In this document: piece after piece, positions 50,060 through 60,090 of the stretch
Layout of the letters: every line of letters starts with the position of its first letter
Position numbering within the stretch: position 1 is the stretch's first letter
Assembly: GCA_016213825.1 (NCBI GenBank)
Contig: JACQZP010000021.1
Location: forward strand, 331,109-395,108
DNA from: Acetobacterium woodii
Lineage (GTDB): Bacteria > Bacillota > Clostridia > Eubacteriales > Eubacteriaceae
Reading direction: 5' to 3'
Length of the DNA: 64,000 bases
The notes under the pieces: model-generated
Seen by the model: the letters and a program-made list of their open reading frames with translations, nothing else
The model's database searches: none
Told to the model about the DNA's origin: nothing
Translations under genes and position numbers: made by a program

Positions 50060-50707
50060 CTAACTAAATATTTTGCGTCCAACTCTTATCATATTGGAGC
50101 CTTCTTCTATTGCAATGGTATAATCATCAGTCATACCCATGGACAGATAGTTCATTTCTAAAACCTCGTCCATAGATTCCTCTTTTATTCTATCATAAAT
50201 TTTTTTTAATTCCACAAAAATCTCACGAATTTTATCATTATTTTGGGTTAATGGTCCCATTGCCATCAGTCCTTTGACTTTAACAAACTGATATTTAGGC
50301 AAGGATTCGAGAACGATCCCCAGTTCTTCAATGAGAATCCCTGACTTACTGTCCTCGCGCGCTAAATTCAATTGAAGCAGTACATCTGTTACGATTCCTT
50401 GTTTTTTTCCTTCCCGCTCAATCACATCAAGTAATTCGATCGAGTCAACAGAATGGATCAGAAACGTTTTTCCAATCAGATATTTTACCTTATTTTTTTG
50501 CAAGTGTCCGATAAAATGCCATCTTGGACGATCTCCTAAAATTTCGTGTTTTATTAGAAAATCTTGAACCTTGCTTTCGCCAAGATCATAGACCCCTGCA
50601 TCCAATACCGCTTGGGTATCTTCCACACTTTGATACTTGGAAACAGCAACGAGTGTAACTTGTTCTGGTATTTCGGATTTGATTCGATTAATATTGTCTG
50701 AAATCAC
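50060..50707 (-). CDS. YggS family pyridoxal phosphate homeostasis protein (YlmE)
   Basis: A 215-aa PLP-binding protein. It has the PLP lysine in LVAVSKYQS, YDLGESKVQDFLIKH, WHFIGHLQKNKVKYL and MNYLSMGMTDDYTIAI. The start appears to be GTG 50707, with AAGGA 11 bases upstream. It lies 14 bases before sepF, as in the ylmEFGH cluster, and 14 bases after the frameshifted envelope gene. Confidence 0.93.
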   Translation of the reverse strand: MISDNINRIKSEIPEQVTLVAVSKYQSVEDTQAVLDAGVYDLGESKVQDFLIKHEILGDRPRWHFIGHLQKNKVKYLIGKTFLIHSVDSIELLDVIEREGKKQGIVTDVLLQLNLAREDSKSGILIEELGIVLESLPKYQFVKVKGLMAMGPLTQNNDKIREIFVELKKIYDRIKEESMDEVLEMNYLSMGMTDDYTIAIEEGSNMIRVGRKIFS

Positions 50708-50721
50708 TGGTTTTCACATCC

Positions 50722-51959
50722 TTAAGGATACACACTGATACGCATGCCGCTACTTAAGCTGGGATTGTCCACAGATTTTAAAATAGCATTACCGTTATTG
50801 TACTTTTCTACAACAACCGGTAGTGAATCGCTGAAATAGCCTTTTGTCACAGTATCTATCATAGTTTCTTCATCTTTTTTATAAACAGCACTTCCTGGTA
50901 TCTCGTAGGCACTATAATCTTGAATGTATACATCGGATTTTCCAATTACAACTTGTGAAAAATCATTGACATAATCTTTAAGCATTAATACAATAATTTT
51001 TTGACTACCTTCATCAATAACATTGACAAAGTAGCCGGAATAAACGCGATTGTTATATTCAAACCGAAGTTTTGGAAAATAATAGAGCTGATCAACACGT
51101 TTGATTAAGAAATCATAATAATCTTGATCGATCCCACTATCTGCCGTTCCCATCAATTCAGTTTTGAGGGTGACTACTTCGTCTTCACCCATTATTTTTT
51201 TATCGCTCGGAATTGAGAATGCAACATAAACATGGTCATTATTGACGACTTTAAGGACATTCTCTGATTCTTGATCAACTTTACTGACCGTTTTCAAGAA
51301 TGTCGAATTAATGTACGGCAACATACTTTCGCTTAGAGTTTTTTCAACTGGCTTAATGGTCGTATAAACATAACCACTGGACAACAGACCCAATTCATTA
51401 AGTGCAATGTTTCTTGGTACACCACCCAACAAACCGACCAGTGTTTGACGTTTCTGCTGCAACGCCGGTAAATCAAGACCCATATATTGAACAGCTTCAA
51501 TTAGAAATTTCTTTCTTTCCCGTTCAGTTTCTCCGATTTGATTGGTAATATTAGATATGCCCGAATAGTTGGACACAATATCACCAATGATGCGGCTCCA
51601 ATTATTATAATATTCCTCAGTAATGATCGTATCGATAACTGCGATCTGTTCATTCAGATAATCAGTATTGACAACCTTTGGAGAATTTGTCAATGGTTTG
51701 TATCCATTCGCTTTTTCACCTTCTAAAAGCGAAAGATCGCTTGCCTGAAAATTATCGATTACCCGATAATCGATATCTTTAAAAAAATACATTTCGGTTT
51801 TATATGATTCAGTATATTGCTTTTTTTCAAGCAACATGCTCATATTACTTCGATAACTGAAAAAAAAGATTATTGCTACAATAAAAAAAAAACGATGCCA
51901 ACAATAATATTTCTTAATGAATTGACCCGTCTATTATTTTTTCTCTTAATTTGTCCCAT
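50722..51959 (-). CDS. Membrane-anchored HlyD-like envelope protein, frameshifted in a poly-A tract
   Basis: The intact part (50722-51843, 373 aa) lacks any signal sequence. Just upstream in another frame lies an ATG (51959) with AAGGTGAATAT, coding MGQIKRKNNRRVNSLRNII, then a hydrophobic stretch that hits a stop. A run of ten As at 51883-51892 separates the two. One additional A would join them into a single protein with an N-terminal membrane anchor (VGIVFFFIVAIIFFFSY). The main domain has beta-rich segments (YVYTTIKPVEK, GYFVNVIDEGSQKIIVLML, DVYIQDYSAYEIPGSAV) like HlyD-family periplasmic adaptors found before yggS-sepF in related anaerobes. It may be a sequencing error, a slippage-regulated gene or a pseudogene. 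Confidence 0.75.
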
Positions 51960-51979
51960 ATATTCACCTTATATAAAAA

Positions 51980-52056
51980 TGGTCTGAGTGAGAGGATTTG
52001 AACCTCCGGCCTCTTGACCCCCAGTCAAGCGCGCTACCAAGCTGCGCTACACCCAG
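51980..52056 (-). tRNA. tRNA-Pro (anticodon GGG)
   Basis: A 77-nt tRNA on the minus strand with an encoded CCA. The acceptor CTGGGTG pairs with CACTCAG with one G-U pair. The anticodon stem CTTGA/TCAAG holds the loop CTGGGGG with GGG at 52022-52020, and the T-loop is TTCAAAT. It reads the Pro codons CCC and CCU. Confidence 0.96.
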
Positions 52057-52269
52057 ACAGTAAATATATTATAATGATAAATGAAGGATTAATCAAGTTT
52101 TTTTTTATTTAATTCATTTAATTCAGTAAAATTTATTTTATTTTAAGGGTATCTGCGCTTAAAACTTGCAGATACCCTTAAAATTAAAGATTCATTCGTG
52201 ACGCTATTGGCGTTTTATTGTTTCTGTTGCTTCAATAATGCTTATAGTTATATGTTTATATTTCTTTTA
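52057..52269. other. Intergenic stretch aspS to tRNA-Pro with 16-bp hairpin
   Basis: Perfect 16-base arms at 52141-52156 and 52168-52183 with an 11-base loop lie 87 bases after the aspS stop. They are the likely aspS terminator, although the following minus-strand bases are AT-rich rather than a pure T-run. No gene is seen. Confidence 0.6.
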
Positions 52270-54039
52270 TTACAGTTCATCAATACTGATACCCAGATCA
52301 ATGAGTTGATCCAAGCTAGCACTGGCCGGAGCATCCATCATCAGACAGCCATGGTTCTGGGTTTTTGGAAATGCAATAACATCACGGATATTTTCGTTAT
52401 CGGTGAGTAGCATAACCAATCGGTCTAAACCAAATGCTAATCCACCATGAGGAGGGGTTCCATATTTCAGTGCTTCCAGCAGGAAGCCAAATTGTTCCCA
52501 TGCTGATTCCTGGGTAAAACCAAGTGCTTTAAATACTTTTTCCTGAATCCCCTGGTTATGAATACGAATGCTACCGCCACCTAATTCGACACCATTAACA
52601 ACCATATCATAAGCATCTGCACGAACTTTTAACAGATCTGTTTCCAGATATTGCAAGTCCTCTTCTAACGGCATCGTAAATGGATGATGTTTCGCAGTAT
52701 AACGTCCAGCTTCTACGTCGTATTCGAGTAGTGGAAAATCTGTTACCCACAGAAAATTGTACTGGTCTTTTAAATCATATTCTAATTTACGTGCCAGTTC
52801 CAAACGCAATTGGCCTAGAGCATTACAAACTATTTCGTTGGTATCAGCAATAATGAAGATTAAATCGCCTGGTTCTGCATCGGTTATTTTGAAGATCGCT
52901 TCTTTTTCTGCTTCCGAGATAAATTTTAGAATTGGCGATTTCATTTCATCTTCTGATACATCAATCCAGGCCAGACCCTTAGCCTTATAAATCTTGGCAA
53001 AGTTCTCCAGTCCTTTAATTCCTTTTTTGCTTAATTTGTCTTGAGCTCCTTTGGCATTAATGGCACGAACGCTTCCGCCTTTTTTCACGGCACCGGAAAA
53101 TACTTTGAATTCTGAATTTTCGACAATTTCGGATAAGTCAATCAGTTTTAATCCAAATCGGGTGTCTGGCTTGTCGGAACCATATTGATCCATGGCTTCC
53201 TGATAGGTCATTCGCACCATTGGGGTTTGAACTTCAACACCTTTGACTTCTTTCATGATTTTAGCAATCATATCTTCGTTGATTTTTATAATATCATCTT
53301 TATCGATGAAAGACATTTCCATATCAATCTGAGTAAACTCCGGTTGACGATCTTGTCTTAAATCTTCATCTCTGAAACATTTTGCCACTTGATAGTAACG
53401 ATCTACTCCAGAAATCATTAAAATTTGTTTGTATAACTGGGGTGATTGGGGCAGTCCGAAGAATTTCCCTTTTTGAACCCGGGATGGTACCAGGAAATCT
53501 CTGGCTCCTTCAGGGGTTGGTTTGGCTAGCATTGGGGTCTCAACTTCCAGGAATCCTTGTTCGTTTAAGAAGTTTCTGGCGATAGCTGCTGTTTGATGGC
53601 GAATCCTCAAGATCTTTTGATATTTCGGTTTTCTTAAATCCAGATATCGATATTTTAAACGTACTGCTTCATTGGTCTGATCATTATCTTCAATATAAAT
53701 CGGTGGTGTTTCTGAAGAATCCAGAATTTTCAGTTCATTAATCTCGACTTCAATTTCACCGGTTGGTATATTTTTATTGACATTTTCTGGACTTCTTAGT
53801 ACGACCGTCCCTTTAACAGACAGGACATATTCATTTCTAACCTTTTCAGCGATCTCAAATGCTTCCGGTCTTTCTTCATTAACTACAAGCTGAATCTTTC
53901 CTGAGCGGTCTCTTAAATCAATAAAAAGAACCCCGCCAAGGTTTCGACGATTATCTACCCAGCCTGCCAGTTGAACGACCTGACCAACATTATCAGCTGA
54001 TAATTCTCCACACATGGTATTTCTATAATAAGTATTCAT
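52270..54039 (-). CDS. aspS: Aspartate--tRNA ligase
   Basis: A 589-aa class II synthetase charging tRNA-Asp. The N-terminal OB fold ([24 protein letters not shown]), motif 2 ([18 protein letters not shown]) and motif 3 ([13 protein letters not shown]) are visible, with a GAD insertion domain between (residues about 290-410), the bacterial form. The start is supported by CGGAGGTAGA. A promoter with perfect hexamers lies 50 bases upstream. Whether it also charges tRNA-Asn cannot be told from the sequence. Confidence 0.98.
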   Translation of the reverse strand: MNTYYRNTMCGELSADNVGQVVQLAGWVDNRRNLGGVLFIDLRDRSGKIQLVVNEERPEAFEIAEKVRNEYVLSVKGTVVLRSPENVNKNIPTGEIEVEINELKILDSSETPPIYIEDNDQTNEAVRLKYRYLDLRKPKYQKILRIRHQTAAIARNFLNEQGFLEVETPMLAKPTPEGARDFLVPSRVQKGKFFGLPQSPQLYKQILMISGVDRYYQVAKCFRDEDLRQDRQPEFTQIDMEMSFIDKDDIIKINEDMIAKIMKEVKGVEVQTPMVRMTYQEAMDQYGSDKPDTRFGLKLIDLSEIVENSEFKVFSGAVKKGGSVRAINAKGAQDKLSKKGIKGLENFAKIYKAKGLAWIDVSEDEMKSPILKFISEAEKEAIFKITDAEPGDLIFIIADTNEIVCNALGQLRLELARKLEYDLKDQYNFLWVTDFPLLEYDVEAGRYTAKHHPFTMPLEEDLQYLETDLLKVRADAYDMVVNGVELGGGSIRIHNQGIQEKVFKALGFTQESAWEQFGFLLEALKYGTPPHGGLAFGLDRLVMLLTDNENIRDVIAFPKTQNHGCLMMDAPASASLDQLIDLGISIDEL

Positions 54040-54087
54040 TCTACCTCCGACATATATAATAATTTATTTTATCTTCTTAACCTTTAT

Positions 54088-54117
54088 ATTATAATGAAGT
54101 TGTTAGGAAGATGTCAA
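54088..54117 (-). promoter_or_regulatory. aspS: Promoter of aspS
   Basis: Minus strand TTGACA (54117-54112), 18-base spacer, TATAAT (54093-54088). The leader is about 40 bases, too short for a T-box. Confidence 0.82.
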
Positions 54118-54165
54118 GCGGGAATGCCAAGAACTGGTAAAAGAAGGAAATTTTTTAATTGCCTA

Positions 54166-54199
54166 AAAAAAGAAGATAGATTTCTCTATCTCCTTTTTT
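54166..54199 (-). terminator. Terminator of the surface-protein operon
   Basis: AAAAAAGGAGATAG pairs with CTATCTTCTTTTTT (one G-U pair) around a 6-base loop on the minus strand, ending in a T-run. It lies 34 bases after the small membrane protein gene. Confidence 0.88.
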
Positions 54200-54232
54200 G
54201 ATTAATCACTTAATCTGAATTCTTTAGGCACG

Positions 54233-54424
54233 TTATGCTGTCTTTGAATCGACTGATTTGTCAGCCCATCGTTCTGCTAATTGATCTTCAAAATCCTTCT
54301 CGCGTTTTTTCTGATTGTGACGATGCACAATGAAAATAACGACAATTGCTATAAGAACAATTAAAGCCGGAATGTCCCAGATACAAAATCCCAACGTTGA
54401 ATGTGTGAAAATTGCTTCTAACAT
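54233..54424 (-). CDS. Small membrane protein linked to the surface protein
   Basis: A 63-aa protein with one membrane helix (PALIVLIAIVVIFIVHRH) and a charged cytoplasmic tail (KKREKDFEDQLAERW). I do not recognise the family. It starts 14 bases after the giant surface-protein gene, behind GAGGAGGATT, and is followed by the terminator. The tight linkage suggests a helper in anchoring or export of the large protein (inference). Confidence 0.75.
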   Translation of the reverse strand: MLEAIFTHSTLGFCIWDIPALIVLIAIVVIFIVHRHNQKKREKDFEDQLAERWADKSVDSKTA

Positions 54425-54438
54425 TTTTAATCCTCCTC

Positions 54439-57400
54439 TTAACTTATTCTTTCTGGATCTTTATGATCATCTTCTGCGATCATTGTTCTTAATTCAAAAA
54501 TATGTTCCTGTCGCTTTTTCATGCTTCTTGTGTAAAGAATCAAGATTAATAAAGCGAGCAGTAGAATTAAGAAGTGAAGTATACAGCATTTGTGTTCATC
54601 CAGTTCAGTGCTTGCTAGTGGTGTTTTTTGATCTTCAATCGTTGTTGTATTTCCTGCTGCAAGTGGTGTTGCTGGATCAGCAATGGTTGTTAATCCAACT
54701 GCTGCTGGTACTAGTGCTGCAACCGGCGTCACTACAGCTGGTGTAACTGCTGCTGGGGTAACCGGCGTCGCTGGTGTTACTGGCACAACTGGAATTGCTG
54801 TCCAAGTAGCCGTGATGTTTACATCATTCGCTGGCATGTTGAATTTTCCATCAGTTGCAATAACTCCGCTAACTACCCATCCGTTAAAGGTATAACCGTT
54901 TCGGACAGGAATCTGTGTTGATACGATCTCTGGTGTTCCAACTAAAATACTAGTTTGATTGCCAGGCATATTGGTGACATTGTTAGCTCCAGGGATGTAG
55001 TTGATGTTATTCCATTGACCATCCGCTTTGCTGTAGATAACTATAGCACTGTAACCATTAACACCCATGGTGCCACTGACTACAATTGGATTGGCATTAT
55101 AGCCTGGAATAGACCCGCTGGTCTTACTAAAGTTTTCACCAAAGTTAAGTTTTTCATTAACTGTAGCTGGCAAGGCAGAAAGGTCGCCTTCCTGGCCAAC
55201 TGCGTATTGATAGATAATGGTCAAGTCGTATTGATTGACCTTCCATGTAGCTGTGATATTAACATCATTAGCTGGCATAGTAAATGCACCATCAACTGCA
55301 GTTGCGCCGCTTACTTCCCATCCTGTAAAGGTGTATCCGGTTCTAACCGGTACCTGAGTTGATACGGTTTGTTGAGTACCAGCAACAATATTGGTCTGAT
55401 TGGCAGGCATATTGGTAACACCTGTGGCTCCAGGTAAGTAGTTGATGTTACTTACCGTGATCGACATTGGTAAAATTGTGAATGTACCGTTCACTGTTTC
55501 AATATCATAGTTTCTGTAAATATCGCTTGGATAGCTGTATTCACCATCATAGAAACTGGACATTGCAGCCATATCAGAGTTGCTGAATTCTCGTAGATTC
55601 ACATAAATGTCATAAGTTCCAACATCTTCACCTGGTTCTCTAGTCAATGAGTAATCGACTGTATCGTCACCTAAGAGCCCTACAACTGTTGCAGTTAGCT
55701 TAGGATCTGTAGTACCAAGAGTTTTGGACTTATCATTTGCTGTGATTGTTACTTGTTTCTTTTGAATCGTCAGAGTTCCGTTAACTGTCGTGATACTGTA
55801 GTTTTCTGTGACTGGTTCTCCGTTGGCGTCAAAAATCTGGATGCCTTCATTGAAAGTCACAGGGTAATCTCCAACATCTGTTCCACTTCCTAATGCTGTA
55901 GCTTGAATACTATAACCTGTTGGCAACGGAATGCTTGTTGTAAATCCTGTCAAGGTTTGTTCTGAGCCGTTATAGGTAAATGTGTCACTGTTTGCGGTTA
56001 AGGTAATGTCCTGTGTCCATTGGGCAACATAGGTTTTGCTGCCGTCAACTGTTGTTTTTAACTCAGGACTCCAGCCGGTGAAGGTGTAGCCCGGGTTATG
56101 GTTATTGACTGCATCCGGTGCAGATGGGGTTTGACTGCCGTAATCCAGATTATTGGTGGTGCTGATTCCGAAGGTTCCCTGTGTCCCTGGTTCGTAGCTG
56201 ACACTGTATTGACCTTTGAAGTACACTTTTAATACGGTCGTTCCATCGCCTTGAATGGTTGCTTCAAAGACGTTCCCGGCACTGCTGTCTAATGCATATC
56301 CGCTTGGTGCAGTTTTATCCGCATCCGTCATACTGGCATTGATGCCGGTTTTTCCGGTGCGTTCCGTTTTACTGGTCGCTACACTTGGATAGGTTCCGTC
56401 TGTTCCCTGCTGGTAGGTTTCCACTGTATACTTGGTATCGGTGTTGGCCGTCCATTGGGCAACATAGGTTTTGCTGCCGTCAACTGTTGTTTTTAACTCA
56501 GGACTCCAGCCGGTGAAGGTGTAGCCTGCTTTTCCGGTAACAGTCGGTGCGGCCGGTGTGTCAGCGCCATAGACTAGGTTGCCCGTTGTCTGTTTGCTGA
56601 ATGTCCCCTGGGTTCCCGGATCATAGCTTACGCTGTATTTATCCTGGTTCCATTGGGCTGTATAGGTCACACTTCCGGTTACCTTATCTGTTTTCACAGG
56701 ACTCCAGCCAGTAAAGGTGTAGCCTGCCTGTCCGGTAACGGCCGGTGCGGCCGGTGTGTCAGCGCCATAGACTAGATTGCCCGTTGTCTGTTTGCTGAAT
56801 GTCCCCTGGGTTCCCGGATCATAGCTGACGCTATATTTACACTTTGAATAGTATAACCTCAGTGCAGTATTTCCATCTGCAGTAATAAATTCTTCTGTCT
56901 TACTATCCACAGCTCCTGCTGCATAAGCATATCCAGGATAATCTTTTATATTATCCTTATCATATACTTTTGCATTTGTCGTTCCTGTTTTGACTATTGT
57001 ATCCGTAGGAACTTTTGGATAAGTACTATCAGCATTTTGCAAATAGTGTTCTACTTTATATTGTGTTGCATCGCTTTCCGTCCACTGCGCGTATAAAGTA
57101 ACTGCACTATCCAGTTTTACACTGCTTCCTGCTGCATAATTAGTTCCTGATCCATTCATTGCTGCATTCCATCCATTAAAGACATAACCTGCTCTAGTTA
57201 ATGTGCCTTTACTAGCGACAGTCACATTTGTTCCAATTGGATATTGCACAGCACTCGGTACATCCCCAGTCCAATCGTTACAGTTTGGATTATAGGTTAA
57301 TGTTATTTTTTCTCGGTCTTGTACTACTCCATCAACATGCCAAGTTGATTCATGTTTGATTACATACCAAACAACATACTGAGTTGCTGGATTGTATGAT

Positions 57401-60090
57401 GGGAATACACTAATTATTTGGTCGTCTGATGGAATTGAATTTAAGTTTGCAAGTACAGCACCGTAATCATTATTTACATTTTTTTGTACTTTTAATGTTC
57501 CATCAATTCTTATTCCATCACTATACAATGACGAAGAATAACCACTTGGTTCATATGGGATTTTTCCGTCATAACGAACATAAAAATAAGCAGTTTCTGC
57601 TGTTTTACTTCCCCATATCGCATAGAGAGTTTCATTTTTTGTTACTTTGTAAAGATCACCTTCGTGGTAAATTAAACTCGTATATTGTGAATTACTGTTT
57701 GCATCAATATTTGTGCTCCATCCAATAAACTCACAATTTGATTTTTCACCAGGCGAACCAGGCATGGTTATTTCTGTACCATTTGTTTCAGTGATAGGTG
57801 ATGCAGAGATATTTCCACCGTTTGAATTAAAGGTGATGGTGCTACCTAGCACAGAAACATAAAACATTTCTTTTGCACTACCTGTTTTTGTTTGGTTCAT
57901 AGATGTGTAGGTGTATGTATATACATGGGAAATCACAACATCTCCGGGCTTTTTGCCATAAACAACAACTTGTTTTTTATCTGCTGACGGAGTAAAATCA
58001 ATGAATTCACTCCCACTGTCTACCTTCCAAGTATCTGAAGTTATGGTTTTTGTTGTTACTGTGTCAATATTATAAAGACTGGCTAATGTTATAGCATCTT
58101 TATAATTTATTTTATAAGTATTGGCTGAAGTTTGACCATTACCTGTTCCTCGATTGGTTCCTGCAACTACATAAATCGAAAAGTGATTCGTTTCAAAATC
58201 AACTGATGTTGATCCACCTGTTGCTAAAGGTTCCGCTGAAGTACAGTCATTAGTAACATGAAAAGCTTCCATTTGGTCGCCTTCTAAAGAAAGTGATGCA
58301 AACGTGATCCGAACGTTACCTGTTGGTTGAATGGCATTTCCATCTTTATCCAGAATAGTGATATCAAATGCTTTCAGGTCAGTGACTTCTTTATCATCAC
58401 TTACAGCATTTTCAATGGCACCTTCCACACTTGCGCTGTTGATAGCCACTGCATTAAGCTGTGAACCTTCAGGAAGTGTTCCTTCTGGTGCAAACAGAGT
58501 AATAAGTACGCCATTAACTGTGGTTTTAAATGATACTTCTGGTTTTGCTTCTTTGACTTCCACCGTTATGGTTTCAATGTAACTCACATTATTTCCAGAT
58601 TCGATTATATCGGTCTGGGTTGTATCGATCACATTGGTTGCTTCTGTCGTTGGATTGACGGTTGTACTATCACTTATTGGATTTTCAGGTGCTACAGTCG
58701 CTTTTGTTTCTGATTGATAGGTATGAGTTAAAGTGACTGTTCCTGTTTTTGTTCCAGTGATTTTAGCACTGTTGCCATCAGAGACCACTGTGATGTTATC
58801 ATTGTCAGCAATCCAGGCATGTTCTGTTCCGGTCTGACCGATAATCGTAATTGGATCCTCTCCAATCGCAATTTCGTAGCTGCCTCCGTTTACCACAACA
58901 GGTGCTACGGGGTTTATTACCGGTTTTTTATCTTCTGATGCTGCAACGATAACTGTTATACTACCTGTTACACCATTCTTGGTTGTAGCCGTGATTGTCG
59001 TGTTCCCTGGAGAAATCCCAGTGACCGTTCCATCAGCGGCTACCGTAGCCACACTTACATTGCTGGATGTCCAGACAACTGAATTATCCATTAGTTCTGA
59101 AGATAAAACCGTTGCCGTAACGCTGGTTGTACTTCCAGCTAAGATTGAATTAGCTCCAGCTACTACAGTAACACTGGTTGCCGGTACAACATCAATAGGC
59201 TCCTCTGCTGGTGTTGAAGGCAATTCTGGCTTCGTTGGTGAAGTACCAGGTTCCGGCTCAACAACTGGCAGTTCAATCTGAAATGGGGGTGGGGTTACTG
59301 GTGTAACTGTCCCTGTACCATTTCCTGAATCAACTGGATCAGCAGGTTTTATCACGCTGTCAACTGGGCTATTCAATTCTGGAATTTTGTCAAAAACAAT
59401 ATTGATTGTGGTTTCTTTAGCAATGTTATCAATTTGATAAGCATTTATTGCTGGTGATGCCACGTCAATTCCGTCCACTTTCACACTCGAAATTTTGTAT
59501 CCATCTTTTGGTGTAATACGAAAGGCAAAAGATTTACCTTCTTCAATCTCTTTTGTGAAGCTGTCTGGATTTACTGCTGCTAAATCAACGGCAATGGTTC
59601 CATTTTCTGACGATCCGACATTGAACCTTACATTGAATTTTTTGACTTCAGCTGCTTTTTCAGCTGCTGCTTTTTCAGCTGCTGCTTTCTCAGCTGCTGC
59701 CTGATCTGCTGCTGCTTTCTCAGCTGCTGCCTGATCTGCTGCCGCTTTCTCAGCTGCTGCCTGATCTGCTGCCGCTTTGTCCGCTGCTGCCTGATCAGCT
59801 GCCGCTTTGTCCGCTGCTGCTTTTTCAGCTGCAGGATCAGCTATTACTGGTGTTGCCACTGCTGGTGGTGTTTCCACTGCTGGTGGTGTTTCCACTGCTG
59901 GTGGTGTTTCCACTGCTGGTGGTGTTTCCACTGCTGGTGTTTCCACTGCTGGTGTTTCCACTGCTGGTGTTTCAGTCATTGCTTGATCCGGTTCCATTGC
60001 ATAAGCGACAATTGCATCTACTCCTGACATTTGAAACAACATCATAAAAGCCAAGAACATTGCCATTATCCGTCTAAACTTATTAAACAT
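54439..60090 (-). CDS. Giant repetitive surface protein (Ig-like, InlB B-repeat, MBG domains)
   Basis: An 1883-aa exported protein. The signal peptide (residues 1-31) starts with FNKFRRIMAMFLAFMMLFQM. A spacer of ETPAV/ETPPAV repeats (about 39-80) and an Ala-rich AAADQAAAEK segment (about 86-150) follow. Then come a beta domain, a bacterial Ig-like 2 domain near 305-385 (VWTSSNVSVATVAADGTVTG), Thr-rich domains, and several InlB B-type repeats with GYTFTGWSP from about 745 to 1300. An MBG-like part (TANSDTFTYNGSEQTLTGF, TANDKSKTLGT) and two NINYLPGA-type modules follow. The C-terminus has one membrane helix (CCILHFLILLLALLILIL) and a basic tail, with no LPXTG. It is probably an adhesin or biofilm protein. 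SD GGAAGGAGGT precedes the start. Confidence 0.85.
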   Translation of the reverse strand: MFNKFRRIMAMFLAFMMLFQMSGVDAIVAYAMEPDQAMTETPAVETPAVETPAVETPPAVETPPAVETPPAVETPPAVATPVIADPAAEKAAADKAAADQAAADKAAADQAAAEKAAADQAAAEKAAADQAAAEKAAAEKAAAEKAAEVKKFNVRFNVGSSENGTIAVDLAAVNPDSFTKEIEEGKSFAFRITPKDGYKISSVKVDGIDVASPAINAYQIDNIAKETTINIVFDKIPELNSPVDSVIKPADPVDSGNGTGTVTPVTPPPFQIELPVVEPEPGTSPTKPELPSTPAEEPIDVVPATSVTVVAGANSILAGSTTSVTATVLSSELMDNSVVWTSSNVSVATVAADGTVTGISPGNTTITATTKNGVTGSITVIVAASEDKKPVINPVAPVVVNGGSYEIAIGEDPITIIGQTGTEHAWIADNDNITVVSDGNSAKITGTKTGTVTLTHTYQSETKATVAPENPISDSTTVNPTTEATNVIDTTQTDIIESGNNVSYIETITVEVKEAKPEVSFKTTVNGVLITLFAPEGTLPEGSQLNAVAINSASVEGAIENAVSDDKEVTDLKAFDITILDKDGNAIQPTGNVRITFASLSLEGDQMEAFHVTNDCTSAEPLATGGSTSVDFETNHFSIYVVAGTNRGTGNGQTSANTYKINYKDAITLASLYNIDTVTTKTITSDTWKVDSGSEFIDFTPSADKKQVVVYGKKPGDVVISHVYTYTYTSMNQTKTGSAKEMFYVSVLGSTITFNSNGGNISASPITETNGTEITMPGSPGEKSNCEFIGWSTNIDANSNSQYTSLIYHEGDLYKVTKNETLYAIWGSKTAETAYFYVRYDGKIPYEPSGYSSSLYSDGIRIDGTLKVQKNVNNDYGAVLANLNSIPSDDQIISVFPSYNPATQYVVWYVIKHESTWHVDGVVQDREKITLTYNPNCNDWTGDVPSAVQYPIGTNVTVASKGTLTRAGYVFNGWNAAMNGSGTNYAAGSSVKLDSAVTLYAQWTESDATQYKVEHYLQNADSTYPKVPTDTIVKTGTTNAKVYDKDNIKDYPGYAYAAGAVDSKTEEFITADGNTALRLYYSKCKYSVSYDPGTQGTFSKQTTGNLVYGADTPAAPAVTGQAGYTFTGWSPVKTDKVTGSVTYTAQWNQDKYSVSYDPGTQGTFSKQTTGNLVYGADTPAAPTVTGKAGYTFTGWSPELKTTVDGSKTYVAQWTANTDTKYTVETYQQGTDGTYPSVATSKTERTGKTGINASMTDADKTAPSGYALDSSAGNVFEATIQGDGTTVLKVYFKGQYSVSYEPGTQGTFGISTTNNLDYGSQTPSAPDAVNNHNPGYTFTGWSPELKTTVDGSKTYVAQWTQDITLTANSDTFTYNGSEQTLTGFTTSIPLPTGYSIQATALGSGTDVGDYPVTFNEGIQIFDANGEPVTENYSITTVNGTLTIQKKQVTITANDKSKTLGTTDPKLTATVVGLLGDDTVDYSLTREPGEDVGTYDIYVNLREFSNSDMAAMSSFYDGEYSYPSDIYRNYDIETVNGTFTILPMSITVSNINYLPGATGVTNMPANQTNIVAGTQQTVSTQVPVRTGYTFTGWEVSGATAVDGAFTMPANDVNITATWKVNQYDLTIIYQYAVGQEGDLSALPATVNEKLNFGENFSKTSGSIPGYNANPIVVSGTMGVNGYSAIVIYSKADGQWNNINYIPGANNVTNMPGNQTSILVGTPEIVSTQIPVRNGYTFNGWVVSGVIATDGKFNMPANDVNITATWTAIPVVPVTPATPVTPAAVTPAVVTPVAALVPAAVGLTTIADPATPLAAGNTTTIEDQKTPLASTELDEHKCCILHFLILLLALLILILYTRSMKKRQEHIFELRTMIAEDDHKDPERIS
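56015..56091. repeat. 77-bp exact repeat, copy 1
   Basis: Bases 56015-56091 recur exactly at 56450-56526, 435 bases away. They encode part of adjacent B-type repeat modules of the surface protein. Exact identity implies recent duplication or gene conversion. Confidence 0.9.
56450..56526. repeat. 77-bp exact repeat, copy 2
   Basis: Second copy of the 77-bp repeat at 56015-56091. It leads straight into the next repeat family at 56545. Confidence 0.9.
56545..56628. repeat. 84-bp near-exact repeat, copy 1
   Basis: Bases 56545-56628 recur at 56743-56826 with one mismatch, at a 198-base (66-codon) spacing, the length of one B-type repeat module. This shows tandem module duplication. Confidence 0.88.
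56743..56826. repeat. 84-bp near-exact repeat, copy 2
   Basis: Second copy of the repeat at 56545-56628, one module upstream in the protein. Confidence 0.88.
59648..59833. repeat. Ala-rich 15/30-bp tandem repeat
   Basis: About six units of 30 bases built on a 15-base core, coding AAADQAAAEK-type sequence near the N-terminus of the surface protein. Copy-number change in steps of 15 would keep the frame. Confidence 0.85.
59856..59973. repeat. ETPPAV/ETPAV 18- and 15-bp tandem repeats
   Basis: About four 18-base units coding ETPPAV followed by about three 15-base units coding ETPAV. They form a Pro-rich spacer after the signal peptide. Both unit lengths preserve the reading frame. Confidence 0.88.

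Noticed and set aside
54439-54620. LPXTG sortase signal at the surface-protein C-terminus
   Set aside because: The residues before the membrane helix contain no LPxTG-like pentapeptide; a plain membrane anchor is what can be seen.
59648-59973. CRISPR-like array
   Set aside because: The repeats are short, contiguous without unique spacers, and lie in frame within a coding sequence.
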